Shown piece by piece: positions 20,323 to 29,500 of a stretch of 64,000 nt of DNA; within the stretch, counting starts at the first letter, position 1, and every line of letters begins with the position of its first letter. This stretch comes from Thermomonas sp. S9. Lineage in GTDB: Bacteria > Pseudomonadota > Gammaproteobacteria > Xanthomonadales > Xanthomonadaceae. The stretch spans positions 2,027,001 through 2,091,000 of the forward strand of contig NZ_JAJDFY010000001.1 in the NCBI RefSeq assembly GCF_024704365.1. The letters run 5' to 3'. A program made the translations under genes and the position numbers. Below the pieces are notes generated by a model that ran no database searches, was not told the DNA's origin, and worked only from the letters and a program-made list of their open reading frames with translations.

Positions 20323-22519
20323 ATGTCCGGACTCTCCACCGCCAACCGCATGTTCTTCCTCAGCCTGCCCGGATACGGGGAGGATGCGCTGCTGGTCGAG
20401 GAGATGCAGGGTGACGAATCGGTGTCGGCCCTGTTCCGGTTCCGGCTGTCGCTGCTGTCCTACGACCCGGAGATCGATCCGGAGAAAATTGTCGGCAAGG
20501 GTGGCGTGCTGCGGATCGAAACCGCGGACGACGAACGCCACTGGAATGGCTACGTCTCACGCTTTTCCCACACCGGCATCGTGCAGGCCTCCGACAGCGG
20601 CCGCCAGGATCTGTACGGCTACGAATGCGATTTGGTGCCGTGGTTCTGGTTCCTCACCCAGCACGAGGACTGCCGCATCTTCCAGGGCAAGTCGGTGCCC
20701 GACATCGTCGAGACCATTTTCGCCGAGTTCCACTACAGCGACTACCGGCTGGAACTGGATGGCCAGTACCCGCAGCTGGATTACTGCACGCAGTACAACG
20801 AGACCAGCTTCGCCTTCATCTCGCGCCTGCTGGAGCGGGAAGGCATCCATTACTACTTCCGCCACGACGACCACGACGAGAGCCGGCACCTGCTGGTACT
20901 GACCGACAACAAGCACGGCAACCGTCCGCTGCAGCCGGAGCGGGTCGCGTTCCGCAGCGACGCCCAGGCCAACGAGATCGATGCCGTCCTGGACATCGCC
21001 TGCGACCGCCAGATGCGCACCCGCAAGGCCACCCTGGCCGACTGGGACTACCTGAAAGTCGGCGTGCTGAGCGAGGAAACCCCGAGCGTGCTCCGGCTCG
21101 GCACCGACATCGACCTGGAGCGCTACCGCTATCCCGGCGGCTTCGATGCCCAGGGCGGCACCCCCGCGGGCAGCCACCTGGCCGACATCGTGATGGAGGC
21201 CGAGGAATCCAGCCACCTGCGCTACCGCGGGCGCAGCAGCGTGCGCGCCCTCACGCCCGGGCACGTGTTCACGCTCGAGGATCATCCGCAGGACGAATTC
21301 AACCGCGAGTTCCTGGTGCTGTCGGTGCACCACCATGGCCGCAACAATCTGCTGCGCGAGGGCGGCGAGGCGCACTACGAGAACCAGTTCACCCTGCAGC
21401 CGCATACCGGCGTGTACCGCGCGCCGCAGACCACCCCCACGCGCGCTGGTGCGCGGCCCGCAGACGGCGATCGTGGTCGGCCCATCCGGCAACGAGGTCT
21501 ATACCGATGCCCACGGCCGCATCAAGGTGCGTTTCCACTGGGACCGCAAGGTGCCCGGGCGCAGCACCAATACCCAGGACGACAAGGCCTCGTGCTGGAT
21601 CCGGGTGGCGCAGCTCTGGGCCGGCAACGGCTACGGCACCATGTTCGTGCCGCGGGTGGGAATGGAAGTGGTGGTCGATTTCCTCGAAGGCGATCCCGAC
21701 CGCCCGCTGGTGGTGGGCTGCGTCTACAACGGCAAGGCGGTGCCCCCGCTGAGCCTGCCGGACGAAGCCACGCGCTCGACCATCAAGACCCTGTCCTCGA
21801 AGGGCGGTGGCGGTTTCAACGAGCTGCGCTTCGAGGACAAGAAAGGCAGCGAGGAAATCTTCCTGCACGCGCAGAAGGATCTGCAACTGCGCACCGGCAA
21901 CAACCGCACGGAGGCGGTCGCCGCCCATTCCTCCCTGAGCGTGGGCAAGAACCGTCTGGAAAGCATCGGCGAAAACGCAGACCTTTCGATCGGCAAGAAC
22001 CAGACGCTGTCGATCGGCAGCCACCGCGCCCAGACCATCGCCCAGGACGACTACCTCACCGTCGGCACCGCCCAGCACACGAGCGTCGGCACCGACATGG
22101 CGGTGACCACCGGCACCAACTTCGAGGTGAATGCGGGCGTCAATGCCGCCCTGACCGCAGGCGTCAACATCGATCTCAAAGCCGGCGTCAATCTGGCCGC
22201 CGAAGCGGGCGCCATCCTCAGCCTGAAGGCCGGCGGCAGCTCGATCGTGCTCGGCCCTGCCGGCATTTTCATCACCGGCAGCATGGTGATGATCAACTCT
22301 GGCGGCAGCCCGCTATCGGCACAGAAAGCCAAGAAAGCCGAGAAGGCGGACAAGCCGAAGGCGCCGGACGAGGCCGCCAAGTCCAGCGCCGGCAAGGTCA
22401 ACGACCCCACCCAGCAACTGCAGGCCAAGGCGCTGCGCAGCGCTGCGCGCCAGGGCCAACCCTTCTGCGCCGAATGCGAAGCGGCGCGGCGCGCACTGGC
22501 CGCCCTGCGCGGCGGCTGA
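20323..22519 (+). CDS. vgrG: T6SS spike protein VgrG (TssI; frameshifted)
   Basis: VgrG trimers form the puncturing tip on the Hcp tube and carry effectors. Restored length is 731 residues. The gp27-like part contains YVSRFSHTGI and the typical LEREGIHYYFRHDD; the gp5 OB fold includes GPSGNEVYTDAHGRIKVRFHW; a DUF2345-like repeat region follows (GKNQTLSIGSH; GVNIDLKAGVN). The tail is Lys/Ala-rich and ends with a CAEC pair near the C terminus. The frame breaks in a five-C run (21434-21438); removing one C rejoins TTPRALVRGPQTAIVVG. It is followed 32 bases later by a DUF4123 adaptor gene, the usual arrangement for effector loading. Confidence 0.95.
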
Positions 22520-22551
22520 ATGCAGCATCGCTCGTCTCGACAGGATTCCAC

Positions 22552-23223
22552 ATGTCCGCCTTGCTCCAGCTTCTGCGTACTGAACGGATGGATGGAAACT
22601 CCATCGTGCCGCGGGGGGTGGCCGATGGGTCGGCGGGGACGCCCCGGGGCGTTGCATCAGTCAGGACTCTTTACGTGATCGGCCAGGGACAGTACGAACA
22701 GCTGCAACGGATGGTATTCAGCCAGGCAAGCCAATGCCCGGTCTTCGCGGTGCTCGACGGCGCCATCGTCGACGACCTGCCACCGCTGCTGCAGCGGCAC
22801 GCGCCGGATGCGATGTGCCTGTTCTCGGGCGATCTCGACCCGATGCTGGCGGCGGCCGCACCCTACCTGCTCCCGCTCGCCCCCGACAGCGGCGGCGCGC
22901 AGCTGGCCCTGCGCGACGGCTGGAACGCGCACTGGGGCATCGTGCTGGTGGCCGACCCCGGCACCCAGGCGCATGCGCTGCGCGCGCACCTGCGCCGGAT
23001 CCTGCGCGTGGTCACCCCGGGCGGCGACTCCATGCTGTTCCGCTTCTACGATCCGCGCGCCTTCCGCAGCGTGGTTCCCAGCTTCGACGCGGAGCAGCGC
23101 AAGGCGTTCTTCGGCCCGATCCGCGGCTGCTACGTCGAAAGCCGCGACGGCCAGGGCGTGCTGTACTTCGCGCGCGACGGCGAGGCAGCCCCGCGGGTGC
23201 TGCCGCTGGCGGCGGCGGCCTGA
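22552..23223 (+). CDS. DUF4123 T6SS effector adaptor (Tap/TEC family)
   Basis: DUF4123 proteins are chaperones that fit a specific effector onto VgrG. The 223-residue product shows family features: LYVIGQGQ, CPVFAVLDGAIVDDLPPLL, LFSGDLDPMLAAAAPYLLPL, and MLFRFYDPRAFRSVVPSF near the C terminus. The ATG at 22552 is 32 bases after vgrG. The first 45 residues are not part of the conserved domain. By family rule its cargo should be encoded close downstream, which points to the next two genes, most of all the Ala/Gln-rich protein. Confidence 0.85.
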   Translation: MSALLQLLRTERMDGNSIVPRGVADGSAGTPRGVASVRTLYVIGQGQYEQLQRMVFSQASQCPVFAVLDGAIVDDLPPLLQRHAPDAMCLFSGDLDPMLAAAAPYLLPLAPDSGGAQLALRDGWNAHWGIVLVADPGTQAHALRAHLRRILRVVTPGGDSMLFRFYDPRAFRSVVPSFDAEQRKAFFGPIRGCYVESRDGQGVLYFARDGEAAPRVLPLAAAA

Positions 23224-23234
23224 GGCACGCGGCC

Positions 23235-23591
23235 ATGCTCCAGCTCGACCGCAAGCAGATGGCGACGGTGGGCGAAACCCAGCTGCGCAGCAACCTGGCC
23301 GATTTCCTCAACCGCCACCTCGGCGGCAAGGCCCCGCTGCCGCTGGACGAGCTGGACGCCGAGCTCGACGCCGTGATCGCGCACTGCCGCAAGGCCGGCC
23401 TGCGCAGCCAGCGCGCGGTGGCGGCCTATGCCCTGGCCTGCTCGCTGTTCGGCAACGAGCGCGTCGCCAGCGATCCTTCGATCATCGGCATCCTGGCCGA
23501 TCGCAGCAGTCCGCAGCTCGACCGCGCCCTGCTGATCGAAATGTGGACCGCCGCCGCCTATGGCGACTTCCGCCGGCGGCAGGGAGGCTGA
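23235..23591 (+). CDS. Small protein of a vgrG/DUF4123 locus, function unknown
   Basis: An acidic-to-neutral 118-residue protein with no signal peptide or membrane segment. It begins MLQLDRKQMATVGETQLRS and has a helical pattern throughout (LDELDAELDAVIAHCRKAG; RAVAAYALACSLFG). Similar short proteins opening with a xxxRxxQM motif often follow DUF4123 genes in T6SS islands, so it is probably an accessory of effector loading rather than an immunity protein. It lies 11 bases after the adaptor gene and 3 bases before the Ala/Gln-rich gene, so the three are translated together. I cannot name a function. Confidence 0.7.
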   Translation: MLQLDRKQMATVGETQLRSNLADFLNRHLGGKAPLPLDELDAELDAVIAHCRKAGLRSQRAVAAYALACSLFGNERVASDPSIIGILADRSSPQLDRALLIEMWTAAAYGDFRRRQGG

Positions 23592-23594
23592 GCC

Positions 23595-25145
23595 ATGTTC
23601 GAATCCCTCACCGAAGGCATGTCCGGGATCGGCGCGACCGCCGGCCAGGCGGTGCAGCAGGCGCAGCAGGCCGCCGCCATGGCGGCGCAGCAGGCCGCCA
23701 CCGCCGCACAGGGCGCGATCGCCGAGGCCCAGACCGCCGTTTCCAATGCCACCACGGCGGCGGCCGGCGCGGCCAACAATGCGGTCGCGCAGGCCCAGCA
23801 CGCTGCTGGACAGGCCATGACCCAGGCCGGGGCCGCCGCCCAGGGGGCACTGGCGCAGGCCCACCAGGCGCTGGACGGCGCCCGCAATGCCGCCAACGAC
23901 ATGGCGCAGAACGCGCTGGGGCAGGCCAATGCCGCATTGACCCAAGCCCGCACCCAGGCCGGCGCCGCCGCCCAGCAGGCGCTGGACCAGGCCCAGGCCG
24001 CGGTGGATACCGCCCAGCAGCAGGCCAGAACCATGGTGCAAGGCGCACTGGAGGCCGCCAACCAGGCGCTGGATCAAGCCATGAACACCGCAGAGCAGGC
24101 CGCGCAGGACGCGATCGAACGCGCCATGGGGATGGTGGACAACGCCATGGCCCTGGTCGAAGACGGCATTGGGCGCGCGCTGGATGCCGCCAATAACGCC
24201 ATCGACCAGGCCCAATCACGGCTGCGCAATGCGACCACCGACGCCCTGCAGCAGGCGCGCGCCGCCACCCTCGACCGCGCGCGCGATGCGCTCGGCCCGG
24301 TACAGGGCGCACTGGACGCCCTGCCCGAGGCCTTTCCCGACCTGCCGACCGAGTTCCCGGCCTCCGAATGTCCCTACGTGCGCGCACTGCAGGACGAACT
24401 CGCGCGCCGCGCGGCCCAGGCCCGCAATGCGCTTGGCAATGCCGCCAACGCCGTGCAGGGCGTGGCCGGTCCGCTGCTGGACCAGGCCGGCGACCTGCTC
24501 GATCGCGCCAACGGCCTGGCCGACCAGGCCCTGGCCGCGATGGATGCCGCGATGGACGCGCTGGACCAGGCGCAGGCCATGGCCAACGACGCTGCCCGGC
24601 AGGCGCTGGACACCGCCAAGGGCGCGGTGCAGCAGGCCCAGCAGGCGGTGCGTGACCAGGCCGGCAATGCGATCGCGCAGGCCCGCCAGACCGTAGGCGC
24701 GGCACGCGATCAGGCGCAGCAGGCGGTGGAAGGCGGCATCGACCAGGCCATGGCGGCAGTGGATGGCCTGCAGCAGCAGGCCGGCGACGCCGCCCAGCAG
24801 GCGCTGGATACCGCACAGCAGGCCGCGGAACAGGCACAGCAGCAGGCCAGCGCGGCCGCGCAGCAGGTGCTGACGCAGGCCAATCAGGCCGCGCAACAGG
24901 CGCAGCAGGCGCTGTCCGGCGCGGCCCAGGGTGCCCTCGACAGCGCCCAGCAGGCCGCGCAGCAGGCCGCCAGCATGGCCGGCGATGCGGCGCAGGGCGC
25001 CATCGCGGATGCGCAGGGAGCCATCACCCAGGCCTCCTCCGCCGTCGCGGAAGCCGCCGGCAGCGCGGTGGCGGGCGCGCAGTCGGCCATGGCGGGCGCC
25101 GCGCAGGCACTGGGCAACGCCGCCGCCTCGCTCGGGAATCTATAG
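23595..25145 (+). CDS. Ala/Gln-rich repetitive coiled-coil protein, candidate T6SS cargo
   Basis: A 516-residue protein made almost wholly of short Ala/Gln/Asp heptad-like units (AQQALDQAQAAVDTAQQQA and variants). Two repeat arms, residues about 1-232 and 276-516, flank a distinct linker with Pro and one Cys (LPTEFPASECPYVRALQDEL). There is no signal peptide, no clear membrane segment and no recognisable enzyme motif; the tail turns Ala/Gly-rich. The frame is long, intact, has a ribosome site (GGGAGG) and starts 3 bases after the previous gene, so it is a real gene. Position after vgrG-DUF4123 makes it the best cargo or cargo-scaffold candidate. A structural or phasin-like role is the alternative. 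Confidence 0.75.
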   Translation: MFESLTEGMSGIGATAGQAVQQAQQAAAMAAQQAATAAQGAIAEAQTAVSNATTAAAGAANNAVAQAQHAAGQAMTQAGAAAQGALAQAHQALDGARNAANDMAQNALGQANAALTQARTQAGAAAQQALDQAQAAVDTAQQQARTMVQGALEAANQALDQAMNTAEQAAQDAIERAMGMVDNAMALVEDGIGRALDAANNAIDQAQSRLRNATTDALQQARAATLDRARDALGPVQGALDALPEAFPDLPTEFPASECPYVRALQDELARRAAQARNALGNAANAVQGVAGPLLDQAGDLLDRANGLADQALAAMDAAMDALDQAQAMANDAARQALDTAKGAVQQAQQAVRDQAGNAIAQARQTVGAARDQAQQAVEGGIDQAMAAVDGLQQQAGDAAQQALDTAQQAAEQAQQQASAAAQQVLTQANQAAQQAQQALSGAAQGALDSAQQAAQQAASMAGDAAQGAIADAQGAITQASSAVAEAAGSAVAGAQSAMAGAAQALGNAAASLGNL

Positions 25146-25351
25146 CCGCTGCAAGGCGATATGCCGCAAGCGCTGTACGCGCGCACATCGCCGCGCGCTG
25201 GCACTGATCCGTGCCGGCCAGCCCGCGCAAACGGCATCTCACTTACACGCACACGCCGTACTCGCCTGCAGCCGGCAGCGCCCGCCTCCGATGCAGGGCT
25301 GTTTCATCACGATCCACTCGCGCAAGTTGGCGATGCCCGCTGGCACGCCGG

Positions 25352-25738
25352 CTACGGAATCATCTCCGTCATCTGCCCCGGCATCACTACCGTGATCACC
25401 CCGCCCCAGGCGCATTGGCAGGTGCAGGTATTGTCCAGCGCGGGGATGCCGCCGATCAGCACGGTGGTCGCACCCGGCTTCCAAGGCGTGGTGGCCGGGA
25501 TGCAGGGCTGCGGCGTCAATACGCCCATGGCGGCGGCCGTGGCCGCCGCGACCTGCGGGTTGCTGGGTGTGGTGCACATGCCGAACGGCATGATGTTCTT
25601 CATCGGCACGCAATCCATGATGGTTGCGGCCGGCTGCGAACCGGACAGCACCCTGTTTTCCGGCGTCACCACCAAGGTGGACGGCGCCACCCCGAAGGGG
25701 CACATCAGGCTGGCGCCGTTGACCACCTGGATCGGCAT
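25352..25738 (-). CDS. DUF4280 PAAR-like spike-tip protein
   Basis: A 128-residue DUF4280 protein, a PAAR-like fold that sharpens the VgrG tip. Family signatures are MPIQVVNGASLMCPFGVAPS, the central SQPAATIMDCVPMKNI and PFGMC, then QPCIPATTPWKPGA and the closing CQCAWGGVITVVMPGQ. The conserved Cys residues are present. It has no added toxin domain. It faces the vgrG-adaptor-cargo genes (convergent), and is the last gene of the minus-strand CHAT-TpsB-TpsA-OmpA-DUF4280 run, 73 bases after the OmpA-like gene. It is the only PAAR-type protein in the window and so the likely tip for this VgrG. Confidence 0.85.
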   Translation of the reverse strand: MPIQVVNGASLMCPFGVAPSTLVVTPENRVLSGSQPAATIMDCVPMKNIMPFGMCTTPSNPQVAAATAAAMGVLTPQPCIPATTPWKPGATTVLIGGIPALDNTCTCQCAWGGVITVVMPGQMTEMIP

Positions 25739-25811
25739 GGCCTTAGCTCCCGTTTTCGCGATGCCGATGCCGCGGCTACCGTGTGATGGGCGGCCGCGGC
25801 GCGCGCCCGGC

Positions 25812-26387
25812 TCAGCCGCCGGTGGCCAGGATTTCCACCCGACGGTTTTCCGCGGCGTAAGGATCGGCCGGGTTCAGCAGCTCGCTCTTGCCCTTGCCCA
25901 CCGCGCGCAGGCGCGAGGCCGACACGCCCTTGTCGATCAGGTAGCGGCGCACGGCTTCGGCACGGCGGTCGGACAGCGCCTTGTTGTAGGCGGCCGAACC
26001 TTTCCCGTCGGTATGCCCGATCACGGTGAAATTGCGGTTCTGCAGCTGCGGCGAGGTCAACGCCGCCGCCAGATTGGCCATGGTCTGCTCGGAGCTGCCG
26101 GAGATCCGGTCGGAATTGAAGTCGAAGTTGATCTGCATGTTGATCGACGCCGGCTTGGCCGGCTTGGTGACCGTCGGCGCGGGCGCGGCGGTGGCCATCG
26201 CGGCGGCACCCGGGCGCAGCGCGCGGGTCTGGCCCGGCGCCTGCTCGGCGTTGTCGGCTTTCAGGCTGTCGATGATCGAATTCACCGAAGGATTGCCCTG
26301 CTGCGGCGGCGCATCCTGCGCGAAGGCTCCGCCACCGGCGATGAGGGCAACCGCCAGCGCGCTGCGCAGGATCATCTTCATGTTCAT
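25812..26387 (-). CDS. OmpA-family peptidoglycan-binding protein
   Basis: A 191-residue exported protein. The ATG at 26387 follows GAGGAAAA and gives a signal peptide (MILRSALAVALIAGGGAFAQ). A low-complexity linker leads to an OmpA C-terminal domain from about residue 90: INFDFNSDRISGSSEQ, FTVIGHTDGKGSAAYNKALSDRRAEAV and the closing ENRRVEI. The Asp and Arg that hold the peptidoglycan peptide are present (HTD; LSDRRAEAV). There is no lipobox, so it is periplasmic rather than a lipoprotein. It lies between the TpsA gene and the DUF4280 gene on the same strand; a cell-wall anchor for either surface system is possible. Confidence 0.85.
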   Translation of the reverse strand: MNMKMILRSALAVALIAGGGAFAQDAPPQQGNPSVNSIIDSLKADNAEQAPGQTRALRPGAAAMATAAPAPTVTKPAKPASINMQINFDFNSDRISGSSEQTMANLAAALTSPQLQNRNFTVIGHTDGKGSAAYNKALSDRRAEAVRRYLIDKGVSASRLRAVGKGKSELLNPADPYAAENRRVEILATGG

Positions 26388-26571
26388 CGTCTTTTCCTCG
26401 TGGCAATCAGGTGGCAATGGAAGCAATCGGGACTGCAGCGGTCGCGGCAGACGGGCCATGCCGGCATGCGCGACAACGCGGCATGCCTGCAGTCTGCGCC
26501 CCGCGGGTGGCGATTTCGATACGCCGTTCGGGCTAGGCCGGGTGGCTGCCCCGGCCACCCGGCACGCGCCT

Positions 26572-29500
26572 TCAGAAATCCCCGCAGCGGCTGCGCTGCT
26601 CGCTGTCGAAGCAGTTCACCAGGTTCGGGCGGGTGCGCACCTTCGACCATTCGTTGGCCAGCGTATCGCCGGTCGCCGCCAGCTTCTCGTCGGCCAACGA
26701 CGCATTCACCGCGCACATCGGTGCGCCCGCGATGTTGCGGTCGTAAAGATAGGTGTTGGGCGGATCGCCCACGATGTCGATCGGACGGTCCGGCGCCAAC
26801 GGCTCCAGCACCCGCAGCGCGGTGGTGTTGCCCGACGCCTGCACGATCACGTAGTTGCGCGGATTGCCGCTGCCCAGGATCGGGTAGAACCCCGGCGCAG
26901 CAAACGGCCCGGCCGGCGAATACCACGGCGATGTGGTGCCGAATACGCTTTGTACGGTATCGCCATTGCGGAACCCGGTGATGGTGCCGGTGAAGAGCGG
27001 ATTCGGGAACCCGTAGAACCGCATGAACGGATCGGCCGTGAACACCAGGGTGGCCGGCGTGATGGCCAGCGTGCCGGGCAGCCACTGGATGGCATAGCCG
27101 GCCGGCGAAGTGAAGTTGCCGGTGATGGCGTAATTGCCAACGTCGCTGCCCGGCGTGGCCGCCGTGACCGGGCCGCCGGCGATGGCGTAGGCGGCCAGAT
27201 CCCCCAGGATCAGGCCGGACACGCCATAGCCGAACACTGGATTGGCCAGTCCATACTCGCGCATCGCGTCATCGATGGTGATGAAGGCGGTGGGCTGCTG
27301 CACGTAGATGAAGTGGTTGTCGCCACCGGAAATGGTGACCCCGCAGGCGCCGAGGTAGGCGCAGCCGTAGTAGTTGGGCAGGTTGCCGCTGCCGGCCAGC
27401 CCGCCGCGGGTCTCGCCCACCCAGGTGCTGGCCCAGACCCGCCAGTGGCCGCTGGCGGCAAGACTCGCACCAGCCAGGTTCTGCAGGGTGCCGGCGGTCA
27501 CCAGGTCGATGTCGGCACCGCTGATGCCGGCGTTCAGCACCAGGTCGCCGGCGAGATTGCGCACCAGCACGTTGCCGCCGGCGCCGATGCCCGTGTTGCC
27601 GACGCTCGCCAGGCTGCCGCTGCCGGCATCGAAGCCGGCCGCCGATACCGCGCCGACCGCCAGCCCGTTGGCGTCCTGGAACTGGAAGGCCCCGCCTGCG
27701 GAGCCGGCCAGCGAGGTACTGGCCAGATCGTTCAGGGCCGCGCCCAGCAGCACGTCGCCGCCGGCGCGCAGCAGCAGGCTGTGGGCGAGGATCGCGGCGC
27801 TGGCGGACTGGGTGATGCTGCCGCCGCCGAGCAGCGCCAGCGTGGCATTGCCGACGTCGATCCCGGCCTGCAGGTCGATCCCGCCGCTGCCACCCTCGTT
27901 CTGCAGGGTGAGATTGCCGGCGTGGGTGATCGCCTGCTGCACCTGGATCGCACCGATGTGCTGGTTGCTGCCGATCACCAGCTCCGGGGCCGCGACGCGG
28001 TCCAGTTCGGCATCGTCCAGCGCAAAGCCGTTGCCGCTGCCCAGCAGGATGCCGTCAGCGGTCCGGTCGTAGGCGAGTCCGCCTGCCTCCACCCCGCCCG
28101 GGCGCAGGTTGACGCCGGTGGTCGAACGCACGCTGCCATCGATGCGGATGGCATCGCTGCTGCCGTCGTTGCCGGCGCGCAGCACGACCAGCCCGCTGCC
28201 GGCATCCACCGTGGCCAGCGCGTCGATGCGCAGTCCGGCGCCGCTGCCCCCTTCGCCCGCCAGATCGATCTGCCCGCCATTGGTCACCAGGCTGGCGTAT
28301 TGCCCGATCACCAGACCGTCGCTGTCGGCCCCGAGGCCGCGCGCATGCAGCGAAAGGTTGCCGGTGTCGGTGAGAATCTGCCCGCCATACAGCGCAAAAC
28401 CGAGGTTGTAGCCGACGCTGGTCAGGTCGATGTCACCGCTGGTGGTCTGCAGCAGGCTGTCATTGGACATGCGCACCCCTTCCGCCTGTGGCCCCAGGCC
28501 GCGGACGTGGATGTCACCCGTATCGGCCAGCACCTGGATCGAATTCAGCCGCACGCCGCTGCCGTCGATGCCGCTGGTGCTGCCGTCGATGCGGATCGTG
28601 CCGCCCGCGCTGTCGAGGCGGTTGTTGCCGTAGCCGAACCCGATCAGGGCCACCCCGTTCACGTAGCCGGCGCCGGCCAGGTCGATGTCGCCACCGCCGC
28701 TGGCGATGCCGCCGCTGTAGCCGCTGCGGAACACCACGCCGCTGCCCTGCCCGCCCTGGCCATCGACGGCGATCGCACCGCCGCCGCTGTCCAGGCTGCC
28801 GACCAGCACGACGCCGTCGCCGCCGCTACCGATGCCGTGAACGCGGATGCCGCCGCCGTTGGCATACAGGCCATTGCCATAGGAACGCCAGAACACGCCG
28901 TCGCCGCCCCCCTCGCCATCGATCAGGAGATCGCCGCCACTGGTGATGACGCCCACGTCGTAGATCGCCACCCCATCGCCATTGCCGCTGGCGCGCCCGC
29001 GGATGTCCACGCCGCCGGCACGGAGGTCGATGAAGTCTCCGCGCATGTAAACGCCAGCCGCCGCCTGCGCGCCGCTGCCGGCGATCGTGACCTGTCCGCC
29101 TCCGGCATCGATCGGCACCTGCTCCAGCGACACCCCGGCATCGCCCGCGCCTGCCGCATCGCCCGTACTGGCGCCACGCAGCAGCACGGCGCCGCCACCG
29201 CTCGCGAGCGAGCTGCCATACAGCCGGATGCCGCTGGAAGCGCCGCTGGCAAAACCATTGACCGCATCCGACTGGCCGTACATCAGGATGTCGCCGCCAT
29301 TGCTGTCCAGCGTGGCATTGCTGAAGTCGATCCAGCCATCGCCCGGATGCACGGCCCCGGCATCCGCGTTGAAGCGCATGTCCAGCGGCCCGGTGCGGCC
29401 GATGATGGAGAAATTGGCGCCCGTGATCGTGCGCTGTGCGTTCACCGTGAACGCCAGCGGGACGCTGCCGCCCGCGATGATCTGGGCGTCGTCGAACAGC

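Noticed and set aside
23595..25145. Ala/Gln repeats as a DNA tandem repeat or CRISPR array
   Set aside because: The repeats are at protein level with variable codons and spacing; no constant repeat with unique spacers.
25146..25351. Gene or regulatory element in the 206-base gap between the coiled-coil and DUF4280 genes
   Set aside because: Open frames here lack ribosome sites and family similarity; no good hairpin seen.
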